A stretch of DNA of 64,000 nt from UBA7672 sp963738625 (GCA_963738625.1 CAVTXH010000020.1:868001-932000), one strand, 5' to 3'. Numbered from the stretch's first letter, positions 34,501-42,165 are shown. Numbers and translations are program-made. Notes: generated by a model not told the origin, from the sequence alone.

Positions 34501-36423
34501 GGAGTGATCGTCGAAGGCAGGCTTGATGCCGACATAGCGTTCGGACGGGCGGTAGGAGATGCGGATGTCGTCGCGCACGGCGCGGCCGCCTGGCTCGATG
34601 GCCGAAATGACGGTGCGCAGGCGCAGGGGGCGCGAGGACGTGGCGTTGTCCGCTGCCGCCGGGTTCAGCGTCAGCACTGCCTTGCCGGCGGAGTCGGTCT
34701 TGGCGCCGGCTAGATCGAAGGTCGACTCGCGGAACTCTTCATTGTGGCGGCCGAACTCGAAGCCTGCGAGTTGCGGGAAGGGGTTGGCGTCGGTCTCGAC
34801 GCGGGTATTGCCCTCGACGGGCAGGTCCGCGCCGGGGGCGCCATAGAGGAAGCGGACATTGGCCGTGATCGGCCGGGTCTCATTGGCCCGCATCGGCGCT
34901 TCGGTCGCGGCCTGCACTGTCAGCGCGATCCGCTGGGGCACAAAGTCTTCGACCGAGAAGGTTTCCGATCCGACCGCGCCGACGCCATCGACCTCCGCCG
35001 AGATGCGCCATTCGCCGCGTGCGGCGGCTTTGGGCACCGGGAAGCTCCAGGCTACGCCGCCGCCATTCTGCGCGCGGTCAAACCGCTGCCGTCCGGCTTC
35101 GAGGCCGTTGGGGCCGTAAACAATGAGCGCGCCGGCGCGATTGGCTGCGGCATTGGCGGCAGCGTCGCGGATCAGGGCATTCATCATCACCGTCTCGCCC
35201 GGGCGATAGACGCCGCGCTCGGTATAGATGAAGGCGTCCGCTTCCTGCGCCGGCTCGCGCCCGTTGATGTCGCGCTCGGTGAGATCGACCGGCGAGCGGT
35301 CGAGGTCGAGGATCGCGAAGTCGCCGTTTGCGGCATAGGCCATCAGCATGCGAGGGGCGAGGTTGCCTTCGCCGCGCATGATCGGGCCCGCGAATTTCAC
35401 ATGTCCCGTGCCGTCGCTTTCGCCGCGCGCCAGGATCTCGTTGTTTCGCGCGACCAGCTCCATCTTCACGGCGCGCATCGGCTTGGCGGACTGGATCGAG
35501 CGTACTGTCGCCGACATGCCGTTATTGCCGGTGAAGGTGGTGAGGGCGAGGTCGGTGATCACCAGCCAGCGCTTTGCGCGGGCGGCGTCGTTCGGGATGT
35601 CGCCGGAGGCATCCAGCTCGTCGAGCTCGATGAAGTAGGCGCCAGGCTGCAGGCGCGGGATCGCTTTTGCGATCGGGAAGACAGTGGTGGTCGGCGCGTT
35701 GGGCGAATGCGGCGTGTCGATCTCGCCGCTCCACACCGGCTCGGCGAGGTCATAGGCCTCCGAGTTGTAGTCCATATAGCCGTAGTTTCCGCGGCTAGCG
35801 GAGAAGCCTGCGGTGATGGTCTTGAAGGCGAGGGCGCGATCCGTGATGCGCGAGACCTGCACCTTCACCTTGTCGACGTTCACCGTCTCGAGCGCGAGGC
35901 CGTCGGCCTCGACGCGCGGCAGGATCACGCCATCGCCCTTGAAGCCGACGAAGGCCGGGCGGTCGCCGAACTCGATGCCGACGGTTTCGTCGTACGCCAG
36001 CGTGCGGCCGTCCTGCGACGGCATGCCGGAGCGGATGGTGATGTCGCGTTCCTCGCCGAACGTCAGGCCGCCGACGCACAGATTCGATCCGTCGACTTCG
36101 AGCGCGATCTGCGTCGCGGGCGCGACATCGACATAGGGGCGATAATCTCGTCCCTGGTCGAGCGTGGTGGAGAAGGTGAGGCAGGCGCGCGGCTGGTCGC
36201 GTGAAACGTCGATGGCGTAGCGCAGGAATTCGAACTCGCTGGCCGATGCCGGCCCGGCGCGTTTCGATCCGGCCTGGCGGGTCTCAAGGCGAGGGCCCTG
36301 GTCCTTGCCGCGGACAACATCTGCATCGCCGCCGCGAGGGCCGCCGCAGGCCGCAAGAGTTGCCGCAGCGATGGCGCCCGTCACCGCAAGTGACATGGCG
36401 CGCCAGAACCTGTTCGTCCCCAC
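31510..36423 (-). CDS. yfhM: Bacterial alpha-2-macroglobulin lipoprotein
   Basis: A 1637-residue envelope protein that traps proteases after peptidoglycan damage. I choose a GTG start at 36423 because AGGAGG (cctcct at 36430-36435 on the plus strand) lies 6 nt upstream. It gives the leader MGTNRFWRAMSLAVTG... and the lipobox LAACGG; an ATG at 36396 or a TTG at 36474 are alternatives. Macroglobulin (MG) domains run through the first two-thirds. The thioester motif GCTEQ lies near residue 1169 in PYGCTEQIVSRAMPL. It is coupled to pbpC, which repairs the wall while this protein neutralises proteases. Confidence 0.93.
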   Translation of the reverse strand: MGTNRFWRAMSLAVTGAIAAATLAACGGPRGGDADVVRGKDQGPRLETRQAGSKRAGPASASEFEFLRYAIDVSRDQPRACLTFSTTLDQGRDYRPYVDVAPATQIALEVDGSNLCVGGLTFGEERDITIRSGMPSQDGRTLAYDETVGIEFGDRPAFVGFKGDGVILPRVEADGLALETVNVDKVKVQVSRITDRALAFKTITAGFSASRGNYGYMDYNSEAYDLAEPVWSGEIDTPHSPNAPTTTVFPIAKAIPRLQPGAYFIELDELDASGDIPNDAARAKRWLVITDLALTTFTGNNGMSATVRSIQSAKPMRAVKMELVARNNEILARGESDGTGHVKFAGPIMRGEGNLAPRMLMAYAANGDFAILDLDRSPVDLTERDINGREPAQEADAFIYTERGVYRPGETVMMNALIRDAAANAAANRAGALIVYGPNGLEAGRQRFDRAQNGGGVAWSFPVPKAAARGEWRISAEVDGVGAVGSETFSVEDFVPQRIALTVQAATEAPMRANETRPITANVRFLYGAPGADLPVEGNTRVETDANPFPQLAGFEFGRHNEEFRESTFDLAGAKTDSAGKAVLTLNPAAADNATSSRPLRLRTVISAIEPGGRAVRDDIRISYRPSERYVGIKPAFDDHSSPEGKEAEFEILSADRTGGLKAAEIGWRLVRNDWKYDWYRADGGAWQWRQSREVVEVETGTARIAEGGRGRIKTSRRLDWGDYELFLTEAGGAEGSIAFWAGWGGQPTAGVEAPDRVRVQVPDKLPAVGGEVEVTILPPYAGEAEIVVASENVITTRTLSVKGETATKVKLQVTKDWGAGVYVMASVYTPRDAVTRPKPRRAVGVAHVAVDVNPRTFDVALTAPEVQRPRGKMTVEVAATGGPREDTWVTVAAVDEGILLLTGFQSPDPVKYFFGKRRLGVQLRDDYGRLLDPNMGAAGAIRSGGDQIGGAGLTVVPTKSVALFSGPVKLSNGKASVTFDVPEFNGELRLMAVAWSGTGLGGASRPVTVRDQVPAEMILPRFLAPGDTATATLTLDNVEGAAGAYRAAIQASAPVRATSGDLSAQLNQGQRRDLDAGFTSVAEGISDISLNVTGPNNYSVSRAYPIQTRSAWMPASYVQRTTIQPGQSFSPAGNALSSFVPGSGSVQVSFSPIPMDAAALYDSLEKYPYGCTEQIVSRAMPLLYAPQMAALANRKTPGDLKNNVQEAISTLLNRQGADGAIGLWRVGDREATPWLGAYATDFLFRAKAAGYVVPDAALDKAYDALEEFAIRESTYSTGYNFEVYESRWNPDTKEKLMDRSVAYAAYVLAKAGRMDKSRLRYLHDDRINRISNPLARAQIAAGLYMIGDNARSKSAFDKAEQAIGDENVGDYYQTPRRDLAGMLALASEAKQADRVTRLSQRVAQNLPEPDRLTTQEKAFLLLAANALSGGQAAVNVGVSGQADAVTAGRVFKLSEAQMRSPPAFANNGQGQLWVTSVARGSPASAPAPAADGLVADKQLWTPGGDAINGASFRQGDRIIVAITVRSSEERTTPLVIADLLPAGFEIEAVLRPEDAGKTGPYSFLDDVAAPKIAEARDDRFVAALDLYDRKSYTVAYMARAVTPGSFTMPGVVAEDMYRPDTFARTSSRTITIARRN

Positions 36424-36564
36424 GACGTCCCTCCTGATCCCCGCCCAATTCCTGTATGCGGTCACCTTAACCAAGCGGCAGGCGCGCGAAAGCCGTCGCA
36501 GCAGGCAAGCTGCTGAAAAAGAGTGAGTTTGTTTGCCGTGAGCTACTCGAGGAGCTGAAGGAGA

Positions 36565-36602
36565 TGGTGCCGGATGAGGGGATTGAACCCCCGACCTTCG
36601 GT
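36565..36602 (-). pseudogene. 3' half of host tRNA-Thr(TGT), split by the island
   Basis: On the minus strand this reads as the 3' half of a tRNA: half of the anticodon stem (accga), variable loop aggtc, T-arm ggggg-ttcaatc-ccctc, acceptor strand atccggc, A73 and encoded CCA. There is no 5' half next to it. The matching 5' half is 25 kb away at 61653-61689. The acceptor strands gccggat/atccggc pair perfectly, and the two parts add up to a 75-nt tRNA with anticodon TGT. This marks the left end of the genomic island. Confidence 0.88.
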
Positions 36603-36616
36603 TTACAAAACCGCTG
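36603..36616. other. attL core
   Basis: The 14-bp direct repeat ttacaaaaccgctg, identical to 61653-61666. It covers the anticodon loop and part of the anticodon stem of the split tRNA-Thr. On the tRNA strand, the island side is flanked by CCTTCGGT, which forms an 8-bp inverted repeat with ACCGAAGG of the tRNA half (possible integrase arms). Confidence 0.8.
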
Positions 36617-36700
36617 GCCCCACCGAAGGAAGCCGACTTCTCAAGGGATTAGATAATCGGCGGCCCCTGTGTGTCTCAAGAGTGTCTCGGCGGAAGGAGG

Positions 36701-36775
36701 TGGTGCCGCTTGTCTGGATTGAACAGACGACATCCAGTTTACAAAACTGGCGCTCTACCACTGAGCTAAAGCGGC
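36701..36775 (-). tRNA. tRNA-Thr (anticodon TGT), island-borne
   Basis: A complete 75-nt tRNA with encoded CCA: acceptor gccgctt/aagcggc, D-arm gctc-agtggta-gagc, anticodon stem ccagt/actgg with loop tttgtaa (TGT), variable atgtc, T-arm gtctg-ttcaatc-cagac. It has the same anticodon and the same domain lengths as the split host gene but a clearly different sequence. It therefore is not a duplicate of it. A TTGACA box lies 32 nt upstream on the same strand. It lies 98 bp inside the island's left junction and is likely to replace the disrupted gene. Confidence 0.95.
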
Positions 36776-36800
36776 GTAGCCTCCTGCTCCCCCAAAGGAA

Positions 36801-36850
36801 CGGTACTGTCAACCAGTACGATACTTGTGGACCGTACCAGTACGAGTACA
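36801..36850. promoter_or_regulatory. Repeated accagtacga operator-like boxes and TTGACA
   Basis: Two copies of accagtacga (36812-36821 and 36836-36845, 24 bp apart) and the palindrome gtactg-tcaac-cagtac sit between the divergent tRNA-Thr and the AlpA-like gene. TTGACA on the minus strand (36807-36812) is placed as a -35 box for the tRNA; no good -10 is seen. The boxes could be an operator for the AlpA-like protein or iterons; the assignment is inference. Confidence 0.5.
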
Positions 36851-36909
36851 ATTCCCGCGCCACTGGCTAACCCAGCGGGCATCGCGATGCTCCAAATTTG
36901 GAGTGTCCG

Positions 36910-37103
36910 ATGCGCTTACTCGATAAGAAGCGTTTGCGGGAAATGGTCTTGTACTCGCCCCAGCACATACAACGCCTCGAAGACGCGGGACGCTTTCCCA
37001 AGTGCATCCGTCTCGACAGGGCCGAGTAGGATGGCTGGAAAGCGAAGTGCTCGACTGGCTCACGCAGCGAATACGCGAGCGAGACGAACGAGGCTCCGCA
37101 TAG
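36910..37103 (+). pseudogene. AlpA-like excisionase/regulator, frameshifted
   Basis: The ATG at 36910 opens a small frame (MRLLDKKRLREMVLYSPQHI, then QRLEDAGRFPKCIRLDRAE) that matches the first two-thirds of the AlpA/excisionase winged-helix family. It hits TAG at 37027. In the next frame the family's C-terminus continues directly (GWLESEVLDWLTQRIRERD to GSA, stop at 37101-37103). One missing base near 37026 explains the break: GAG-TAG would be GAG-GTA. Such proteins promote excision with P4-type integrases. The island may therefore be locked in, or this is a sequencing error. Followed by a strong terminator. Confidence 0.75.
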
Positions 37104-37108
37104 GAGCG

Positions 37109-37136
37109 GGGGCCGGGTAGCACCCGGCCCCTTTTT
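37109..37136 (+). terminator. Rho-independent terminator after AlpA-like gene
   Basis: Stem ggggccgggt (37109-37118) and acccggcccc (37122-37131), 3-nt loop, followed by ttttt (37132-37136). Confidence 0.9.
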
Positions 37137-37200
37137 CGTCGGCTATACGCCTCCGTATCTAGTATGGCCGTACCGCTCCGATAACGGACCTGATTCCGCA

Positions 37201-37353
37201 TCACTTTTGTCGGGCTACACGCCACGACCTCACCGCCTTCTGTGGTCGATCCCCTCAAGGGACACGCCCAGCCCTCTGCCCAGTCCTAACGGACATGGTC
37301 TATCGGACAAAGACGCTGAGGTCGTGGCGCTTCGCGACCAACGACAAAAGTGA
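37201..37353. repeat. Long inverted repeat in non-coding stretch (origin candidate)
   Basis: The stretch 37137-37628 holds no convincing gene. It contains imperfect inverted arms: tcacttttgtcg...cgccacgacctca (37201-37232) and tgaggtcgtggcg...cgacaaaagtga (37317-37353), 84 bp apart. Both ends of each arm are conserved while the middles differ. A T/C-rich run of ttttcc units (37390-37480) follows. The arrangement upstream of the ATPase gene resembles a replication or transfer origin, but nothing proves this. Confidence 0.45.
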
Positions 37354-37628
37354 CGACGGGACAATTACCACACCGTCCCACCACTCGAACTTTTCCGGAG
37401 GCTTTTTCCGCCGGCCAAAAACGTTTTCCGTCGCTCGAAACTCTTTCCCGGAAACTTTTCCAAAACTTCCGCGCGACGATTTTCTTCGCGACGACGCGCG
37501 GACAATTTGCTCCGCCGCGGAGAATTGGGAACAAAACCTGCGCGCGTTACAATACCGAAGGACAGTTCCTTGTTTCGGGGCTGGCGACAGCATCCTGCAC
37601 GAAGCGAGGCTCTACTGTTCCCAGCCCA

Positions 37629-38396
37629 ATGAACAAACTCGTCGTCGGCTCCGACAAGTCCGCCATCATCGAGCACCTGCCGGAAACTTTCCTTCTCATC
37701 GACGATGGGCCGCTTCTCGATACCGTACCCCTTCCGCCTCGCCGGAAGATTGCCCGGCTCGACCTTTCCACACACTCGTTCAATCCACTCAAGGATATGA
37801 CCTATGAGCGCGCGCGGGACTTCATCTCTGTACTTGATGCCGTGTTCCCGGAAGGGGCCGAAACCCTCACGAAGAAGGCGTCCAACTTCGCGCTGCTCAA
37901 GGCATTTCTCGTCACCCCACGGCCGACGAAACTCCACCGCCTCATCACCCCGCACAAGAACGACACCGGTTCGCTTGATGCACACCAAAAGATTGAGACG
38001 CTCTTGCTATCCCCAGTCCTAAAACGCTTCCTCGCCTACCCTACGAACTTTGCCCTCGACGGCATTCTGCTTGCACGCCTCGACCGCGCCGTGCTGACGG
38101 ACTTCGATTGCTTCGTGATCGCCAACGTCCTCATCTCGAATTACCCCGGCCAGGTTGTCGTCCCCGACTTCGGCTTCTACGGCTGCGCATTCCACACCTC
38201 CCTCATCCGGCAAGGCAGGCTCATTGCCGGGGTAAACTTCCTCGACGAAAGCCCGCTCAAGAACTCCCTGCTTCTCATGGAAGACAAAAGAGCCAGGCAC
38301 TGCACTGCAGAAGACGCAGAGACACTGGCAGGTTTCACCGGAAAATTGCCGGGTACGAACGAGTACAACGACTTCATCCAGGCGAGCGTCGCTTGA
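37629..38396 (+). CDS. Unknown protein, possibly a Walker-less relative of the adjacent ATPase
   Basis: A 255-residue protein starting at MNKLVVGSDKSAIIEHLPET; the longer upstream frame is Arg/Thr-rich and improbable. I see no Walker A motif. Several segments run in the same order as the ATPase encoded 430 bp downstream: RLDLSTHSFNPLKDMTYERA resembles the INIFDVKN...DPAEA region, LSPVLKRFLAYPTNFALDG the LSDDALAPIFTAPKTELDL region, and FDCFVIANVLISNYPGQVVV the GSLVIINADLG region. It could be a catalytically dead partner subunit. This relationship is judged by eye only. First gene of the module, before the 123-residue gene. Confidence 0.6.
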   Translation: MNKLVVGSDKSAIIEHLPETFLLIDDGPLLDTVPLPPRRKIARLDLSTHSFNPLKDMTYERARDFISVLDAVFPEGAETLTKKASNFALLKAFLVTPRPTKLHRLITPHKNDTGSLDAHQKIETLLLSPVLKRFLAYPTNFALDGILLARLDRAVLTDFDCFVIANVLISNYPGQVVVPDFGFYGCAFHTSLIRQGRLIAGVNFLDESPLKNSLLLMEDKRARHCTAEDAETLAGFTGKLPGTNEYNDFIQASVA

Positions 38397-38445
38397 CTTG
38401 CCATGCCTAGCGTTCTCTCGTTGCTCAACGGGTAGGGAGAAGCAC

Positions 38446-38817
38446 ATGCAGCTCAAAATTGAACGTCAATTCGACGGTCCAAGCATCGCCATCCAGGTCA
38501 TTCTGACGGCGCAGGAGAAGGCACTTCTTGAAGAAAACAAGTACCTATTCAAGGAGCTTCTCTATGACCCCTCCACCGACGTTCCAACGCAAAGGTGGGA
38601 ACCCAACAAATTCACTCCCCCCATGGACCTGTCTATTTGCAAATTGTCCTCCAAGATAACGATTTTCGACGTGATCAACGACGAACTAATCCGACCGGTG
38701 AACCGCGCCGAAATGGACTATGCTTACGACGCGATTGTAAAGCGTTGTAAGGGCATTGCTCAATTTCTGCGCGAGCAAGGTCCTGACGGGGACATTAAGG
38801 AAGTGATCGACCTATAG
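38446..38817 (+). CDS. Unknown 123-residue protein
   Basis: Starts at an ATG 7 nt after TAGGGAGA and lies 49 bp after the previous stop. No membrane segment, signal peptide or known motif is visible. The sequence is mixed (IERQFDGPSIAIQVILTAQE, FDVINDELIRPVNRAEMDYA, GDIKEVIDL). AT content is higher than in the flanking host genes. Its TAG stop overlaps a perfect AGGAGG that belongs to the ATPase gene, so the two are probably co-translated. Confidence 0.6.
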   Translation: MQLKIERQFDGPSIAIQVILTAQEKALLEENKYLFKELLYDPSTDVPTQRWEPNKFTPPMDLSICKLSSKITIFDVINDELIRPVNRAEMDYAYDAIVKRCKGIAQFLREQGPDGDIKEVIDL

Positions 38818-38862
38818 GAGGCTGGCATTTTCCTTTCCGTTCCCGAACAACATGCCCGCCAG

Positions 38863-40632
38863 ATGTTGTCCGAAATATCGCGCTTGCCGCAGCCTCCTAC
38901 GGCTCGCCGAGTCGTCGCCGAAGCAATGGCTAAGCTAAGCTTTATCGACCCGGAAGAGGAGTGTGCCCCTGCGATCTTCGCAGCCCTCTTCGTCACGATC
39001 TCTTTCGAGCCGCTATTCCTCCCACTTCCTAATATCGACTGGGACAGTCAGGAGTCCGTGCTGAGGTCGCTGAACGTCCTGGACCTCAAACTTAAGCTTC
39101 TTAAGAACCAGGAGGAAGTCCTCAAGGAATACGACCAGGCTCTTCGGAGTCTTGCCCTCGTGCTCCATGTCCGCTCGACTCGCTCGAACATCGTGACCTC
39201 TCTCGGCGAGGCCTTGCCGGACCCGGTGCACACCGTTCAAAGTATCTATTCTCTCGCCCTATTGGGCCATGAACGCTGCTTCCCGAACCTGTGGGCACAA
39301 ATCAAAAAAAATGCTGATACGTTTGCACCGAAGTGCGAATATTTGAAGCCGGCAGACAGCGGCCTGTCCGGACAGCAGCTTTTCGATACCTACCTCAATA
39401 AGACTTGCTTCCACACGTGTCTGGAGGAGCCCGTGTCGTACTCAATCCCAACCGATGCTCGCTACAGTCACACCCACATCATCGGAGAGACGGGAAGTGG
39501 CAAAAGTACGTTGCTTAAACACCTCATCTCCGAAGACCTAAAAACGTCAGCGTCCGTCATCGTCGTTGACCCTCACAAGCAGCTCGTTTCGGCGCTGGCG
39601 GAATTGAAGCTCGACCGTCGCATGGTCATCGTGGACCCCAGAAACGCTCCCGGCATAAACATCTTTGACGTAAAGAACACCAGCGACCCCGCCGAAGCAA
39701 GGCAGGTGTTCGCCGATGCCGTTAAGATGCTCTCCTTCCTTTTCGACGAAGGCGGTACCTCTACCACGGGCAAACAAACGAACGTCTACAAGCATCTTTG
39801 CCGCCTGATGATTTCACGGACGGAACGCCATGGCCCGCAAACCCTGAGGGACCTCCTCAACTTCCTCGATGACCCCGCGCCATTCCAGCCCGACATCGCG
39901 AGTCAGCCCGATATTGCCCGCTCCTTTTTCAAGAAGTTTATTGCTAAGACACCGGAGTACCGGAACACCGCCGGTGAACTCAGCTACCGGCTGGAGCCAA
40001 TCCTCTCCGACGACGCACTCGCCCCGATATTCACGGCCCCGAAAACAGAGCTAGATCTTCGGAGGGAGATGGACGATGGCTCGCTCGTCATCATCAACGC
40101 CGACCTGGGCTTCCTCGGAGACATGGCTCCCGTCTTCGGAAAAATCTTTCTCGCCCTCATCATGCAGACGGCGCGAGAACGCGAACCGGGGAAAGGTCGA
40201 CCTACCTTTGTTTACGTTGATGAAGCGCATCACTTTCTCGACGACCAAGTCGAGGCACTCCTCACCGACGGCCGCAAATTCAACGTTGGATGTATTTTCG
40301 CTCATCACAACCTTGCGCAAATACCCACACCCATCATCAAAGCCGCACTTCAGGGTTGCGCAATCAAGTTTGCCGGCGGCGTACGGGCCGAGGACGCGCA
40401 AGCACTCGCGGCCGACATGCGTACTAGCCGCGAATTTATTCTTGCACAGACGGACTTCCGGTTCGCCCTCCACGTCCGCGGCCAAAAAGCGATTTCTGTC
40501 CGCCCGCCTAAAGACCCACTCGCAGAGTTTGCCCGCCTGTCGGAAGAAGAGCAGGAAGCGCTTCGTCAGCGACCACCGCCTCGGTCGCCGGTATCCCCAG
40601 CCACGCCTGACACAATGTCCGACGAGTACTAG
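38863..40632 (+). CDS. HerA/TraD-type P-loop ATPase (type IV coupling-like)
   Basis: A DNA-translocase ATPase of about 589 residues. Walker A is HIIGETGSGKSTLLKHL near residue 210 and Walker B is PTFVYVDEAHHFLDD near 450. The GCIFAHHNLAQIPTPIIKAA segment near 480 and the arginine-finger-like region fit the HerA/VirD4 family. No membrane helices are seen at the N-terminus, so it is soluble, unlike conjugative coupling proteins. The first ATG is 38863 and has no ribosome site. AGGAGG (38816-38821) sits 5 nt before an in-frame ATT at 38827, which may be the true start (12 codons more). Probable motor for replicating or moving the island. Confidence 0.85.
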   Translation: MLSEISRLPQPPTARRVVAEAMAKLSFIDPEEECAPAIFAALFVTISFEPLFLPLPNIDWDSQESVLRSLNVLDLKLKLLKNQEEVLKEYDQALRSLALVLHVRSTRSNIVTSLGEALPDPVHTVQSIYSLALLGHERCFPNLWAQIKKNADTFAPKCEYLKPADSGLSGQQLFDTYLNKTCFHTCLEEPVSYSIPTDARYSHTHIIGETGSGKSTLLKHLISEDLKTSASVIVVDPHKQLVSALAELKLDRRMVIVDPRNAPGINIFDVKNTSDPAEARQVFADAVKMLSFLFDEGGTSTTGKQTNVYKHLCRLMISRTERHGPQTLRDLLNFLDDPAPFQPDIASQPDIARSFFKKFIAKTPEYRNTAGELSYRLEPILSDDALAPIFTAPKTELDLRREMDDGSLVIINADLGFLGDMAPVFGKIFLALIMQTAREREPGKGRPTFVYVDEAHHFLDDQVEALLTDGRKFNVGCIFAHHNLAQIPTPIIKAALQGCAIKFAGGVRAEDAQALAADMRTSREFILAQTDFRFALHVRGQKAISVRPPKDPLAEFARLSEEEQEALRQRPPPRSPVSPATPDTMSDEY

Positions 40633-40733
40633 AATGTGAGAGTAGACCATCGCGCACCACGCCGACGCGCCACGGAGCACTCGCGCTCATAGCGCACGGG
40701 TACTCGCGATCAAAACGTCCCTATCCCCACTTT

Positions 40734-41702
40734 ATGAAAACGGATGCTATCAAGCGCCGGAGACGAACGGCCGAACCCCAGCCGGTTGATAGGTTCATCG
40801 TGCTCGGAGCAGGGGACGACGAGTGCTTTGCGGCCATCGACCGCCATGGCCTTCTCGACACCAACACGCTCTTCCAGTTCCGGAAGAAGGTGCGCGGCGA
40901 TTACTCTTACCACCAGGAACGGCTCACCAAACTCTACAACGGCTATTGCGAGAGTCCCGAGCATCGGAAGAAGAGCCCGCCCACGCATGAGTGCAAGCCC
41001 ATCACCTACCTCACCCGGAACCCCGACCAGTTCGAGACCTACGAGCCGCACCGCAACGCGCTCGTTTACGGCCTCACCGACCACGCGCGGCATGCGCTCC
41101 GCGCCCGCGGCCTCGCCACCAAGTACGAGCTCCGCCGCAGCAACTCATTCGTCCACGATTATTTCCTCGGCTGCTTCACCGCTGCCTTTGAACTTCAAGC
41201 ACGGCGCTTCCGCTTCCGCGAAGAACTCATCGGCGACGCCCGTTGCCCCGAAACTACGAAGCGCGAACGAGCGCCGTTCTATTTCACCTCCGGCGCGGAC
41301 CAACTCTATCCCGACGACCTGTTCGGGAACGAATACGAGGAAGGCAAATCCCGCTTCTTCGCCCTTGAGGTTGACCGGGCGACCGAGAGCAAGACCGGAA
41401 AGGCAACCAACAGCATTGCGGCCAAAGTCAAAGCGCAGCAGGAAGTGCTCCGCACCGCTGGCTATAAGCGCTTCGGTCTTCCCAACATCACCTTCCTCTG
41501 GGCGACCTCAGGACACGCCGGCCGCATACTCGAAACCATCCGCGAAATCGTGGAGCCCCACAACCAGTCCCGCTTCCTGGTGAAGAGCTATCCCATCTTC
41601 AGCAAGCCGTGGCGCACGCCGCCGGAATTACTTGATGTATTTGCGGATTGGAGCAACGCTGGCGGAGCGCAGGTCAACATCAGAAAGAAGACCACCGCGT
41701 AA
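40734..41702 (+). CDS. Replic_Relax (replication-relaxation) family protein
   Basis: A 322-residue protein. The N-terminal winged helix appears as DRHGLLDTNTLFQFRKKVRG and RLTKLYNGYCESPEHRKK, then ALVYGLTDHARHALRARGLA. The C-terminal half has SFVHDYFLGCF, PDDLFGNEYEEGKSRFFALE, VDRATESKTGK and KRFGLPNITFLWATSG, as expected for the replication-relaxation family of plasmids and integrative elements. Members are needed for plasmid replication and DNA relaxation. It follows the HerA-like ATPase by 100 bp and precedes two nested hairpins that could be its target. Confidence 0.75.
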   Translation: MKTDAIKRRRRTAEPQPVDRFIVLGAGDDECFAAIDRHGLLDTNTLFQFRKKVRGDYSYHQERLTKLYNGYCESPEHRKKSPPTHECKPITYLTRNPDQFETYEPHRNALVYGLTDHARHALRARGLATKYELRRSNSFVHDYFLGCFTAAFELQARRFRFREELIGDARCPETTKRERAPFYFTSGADQLYPDDLFGNEYEEGKSRFFALEVDRATESKTGKATNSIAAKVKAQQEVLRTAGYKRFGLPNITFLWATSGHAGRILETIREIVEPHNQSRFLVKSYPIFSKPWRTPPELLDVFADWSNAGGAQVNIRKKTTA

Positions 41703-41736
41703 GCAGTGGCCTTCAAAGAGCTGACGCCGATGCGTC

Positions 41737-41946
41737 CTACTTGTCCTTGCCGTCTTTCTCGGCTTCTTCTTCGAGCGGTTTGAGGAGCAACAGGCTCCCG
41801 TCCCATTCGTTGCCGACTGGCACGACGTTGAGGCGCAGCGAGATGCCGCCATCCTTCACGTGCCACGCCGCACCGACGGTTTGCCAATACTCGCCGATCT
41901 TCGCGCGGGCATTGTAGTCAGGCTTGTTGCCTTTCTTCGTAGCCAT
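41737..41946 (-). CDS. Small conserved element protein
   Basis: A 69-residue protein on the opposite strand. The core YWQTVGAAWHVKDGGISLRL (residues 19-38) followed by NVVPVGNEWDGSLLLLKP resembles the small beta-strand proteins with a GAAWxxKDG motif that are common in alphaproteobacterial conjugative elements. Their fold may be OB-like or related to single-strand binding, but this is a guess. Lys-rich ends (MATKKGNK, EKDGKDK). Converges with the Replic_Relax gene. Confidence 0.65.
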   Translation of the reverse strand: MATKKGNKPDYNARAKIGEYWQTVGAAWHVKDGGISLRLNVVPVGNEWDGSLLLLKPLEEEAEKDGKDK

Positions 41947-41967
41947 CTATCGCACTCCTAAGCCCGG

Positions 41968-42063
41968 TTCAGCGAATGCGCTGAATTGCGGGCAGGGCTT
42001 GCCGACATTTTTGTTTAGCCACCTTGCAAGTGTGTCGGCTTGCATGAAGCCCCTGCCCGCAAT
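41968..42063. repeat. Two nested inverted repeats, candidate origin or oriT
   Basis: First, a perfect 7-bp hairpin ttcagcg-aatg-cgctgaa (41968-41985). Immediately after, arms attgcgggcaggg (41985-41997) and ccctgcccgcaat (42051-42063), perfect over 13 bp and extended by inner arms gccgac (42001-42006) and gtcggc (42034-42039). The loop contains atttttg. It lies between the divergent small gene and the CHC2 gene, close to Replic_Relax. It has no T-tract after the stem, so it is not an ordinary terminator. Confidence 0.6.
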
Positions 42064-42165
42064 CCAACCTCTGTCCCCATTCTACACCCATGTAGAACGG
42101 CAAGCCCGATTGTTCCCAGGTGGTAGAATGACGGGCGGGTAGGGGTTCTTTTATTGGAGACCCGC

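Noticed and set aside
34744..36204. Long plus-strand open frame (486 codons) opposite the alpha-2-macroglobulin gene
   Set aside because: Antisense shadow of a high-GC gene; composition (His/Asp/Gly/Ala-rich, no motif) is typical of a false frame.
36701..36775. The intact tRNA-Thr as merely the reconstituted host gene
   Set aside because: Its acceptor, anticodon-stem and T-stem sequences differ from both halves of the split gene, so it is a separate tRNA.
36827..37120. 97-codon frame overlapping the AlpA-like gene
   Set aside because: Composition is random-like, while the other frame matches a known family.
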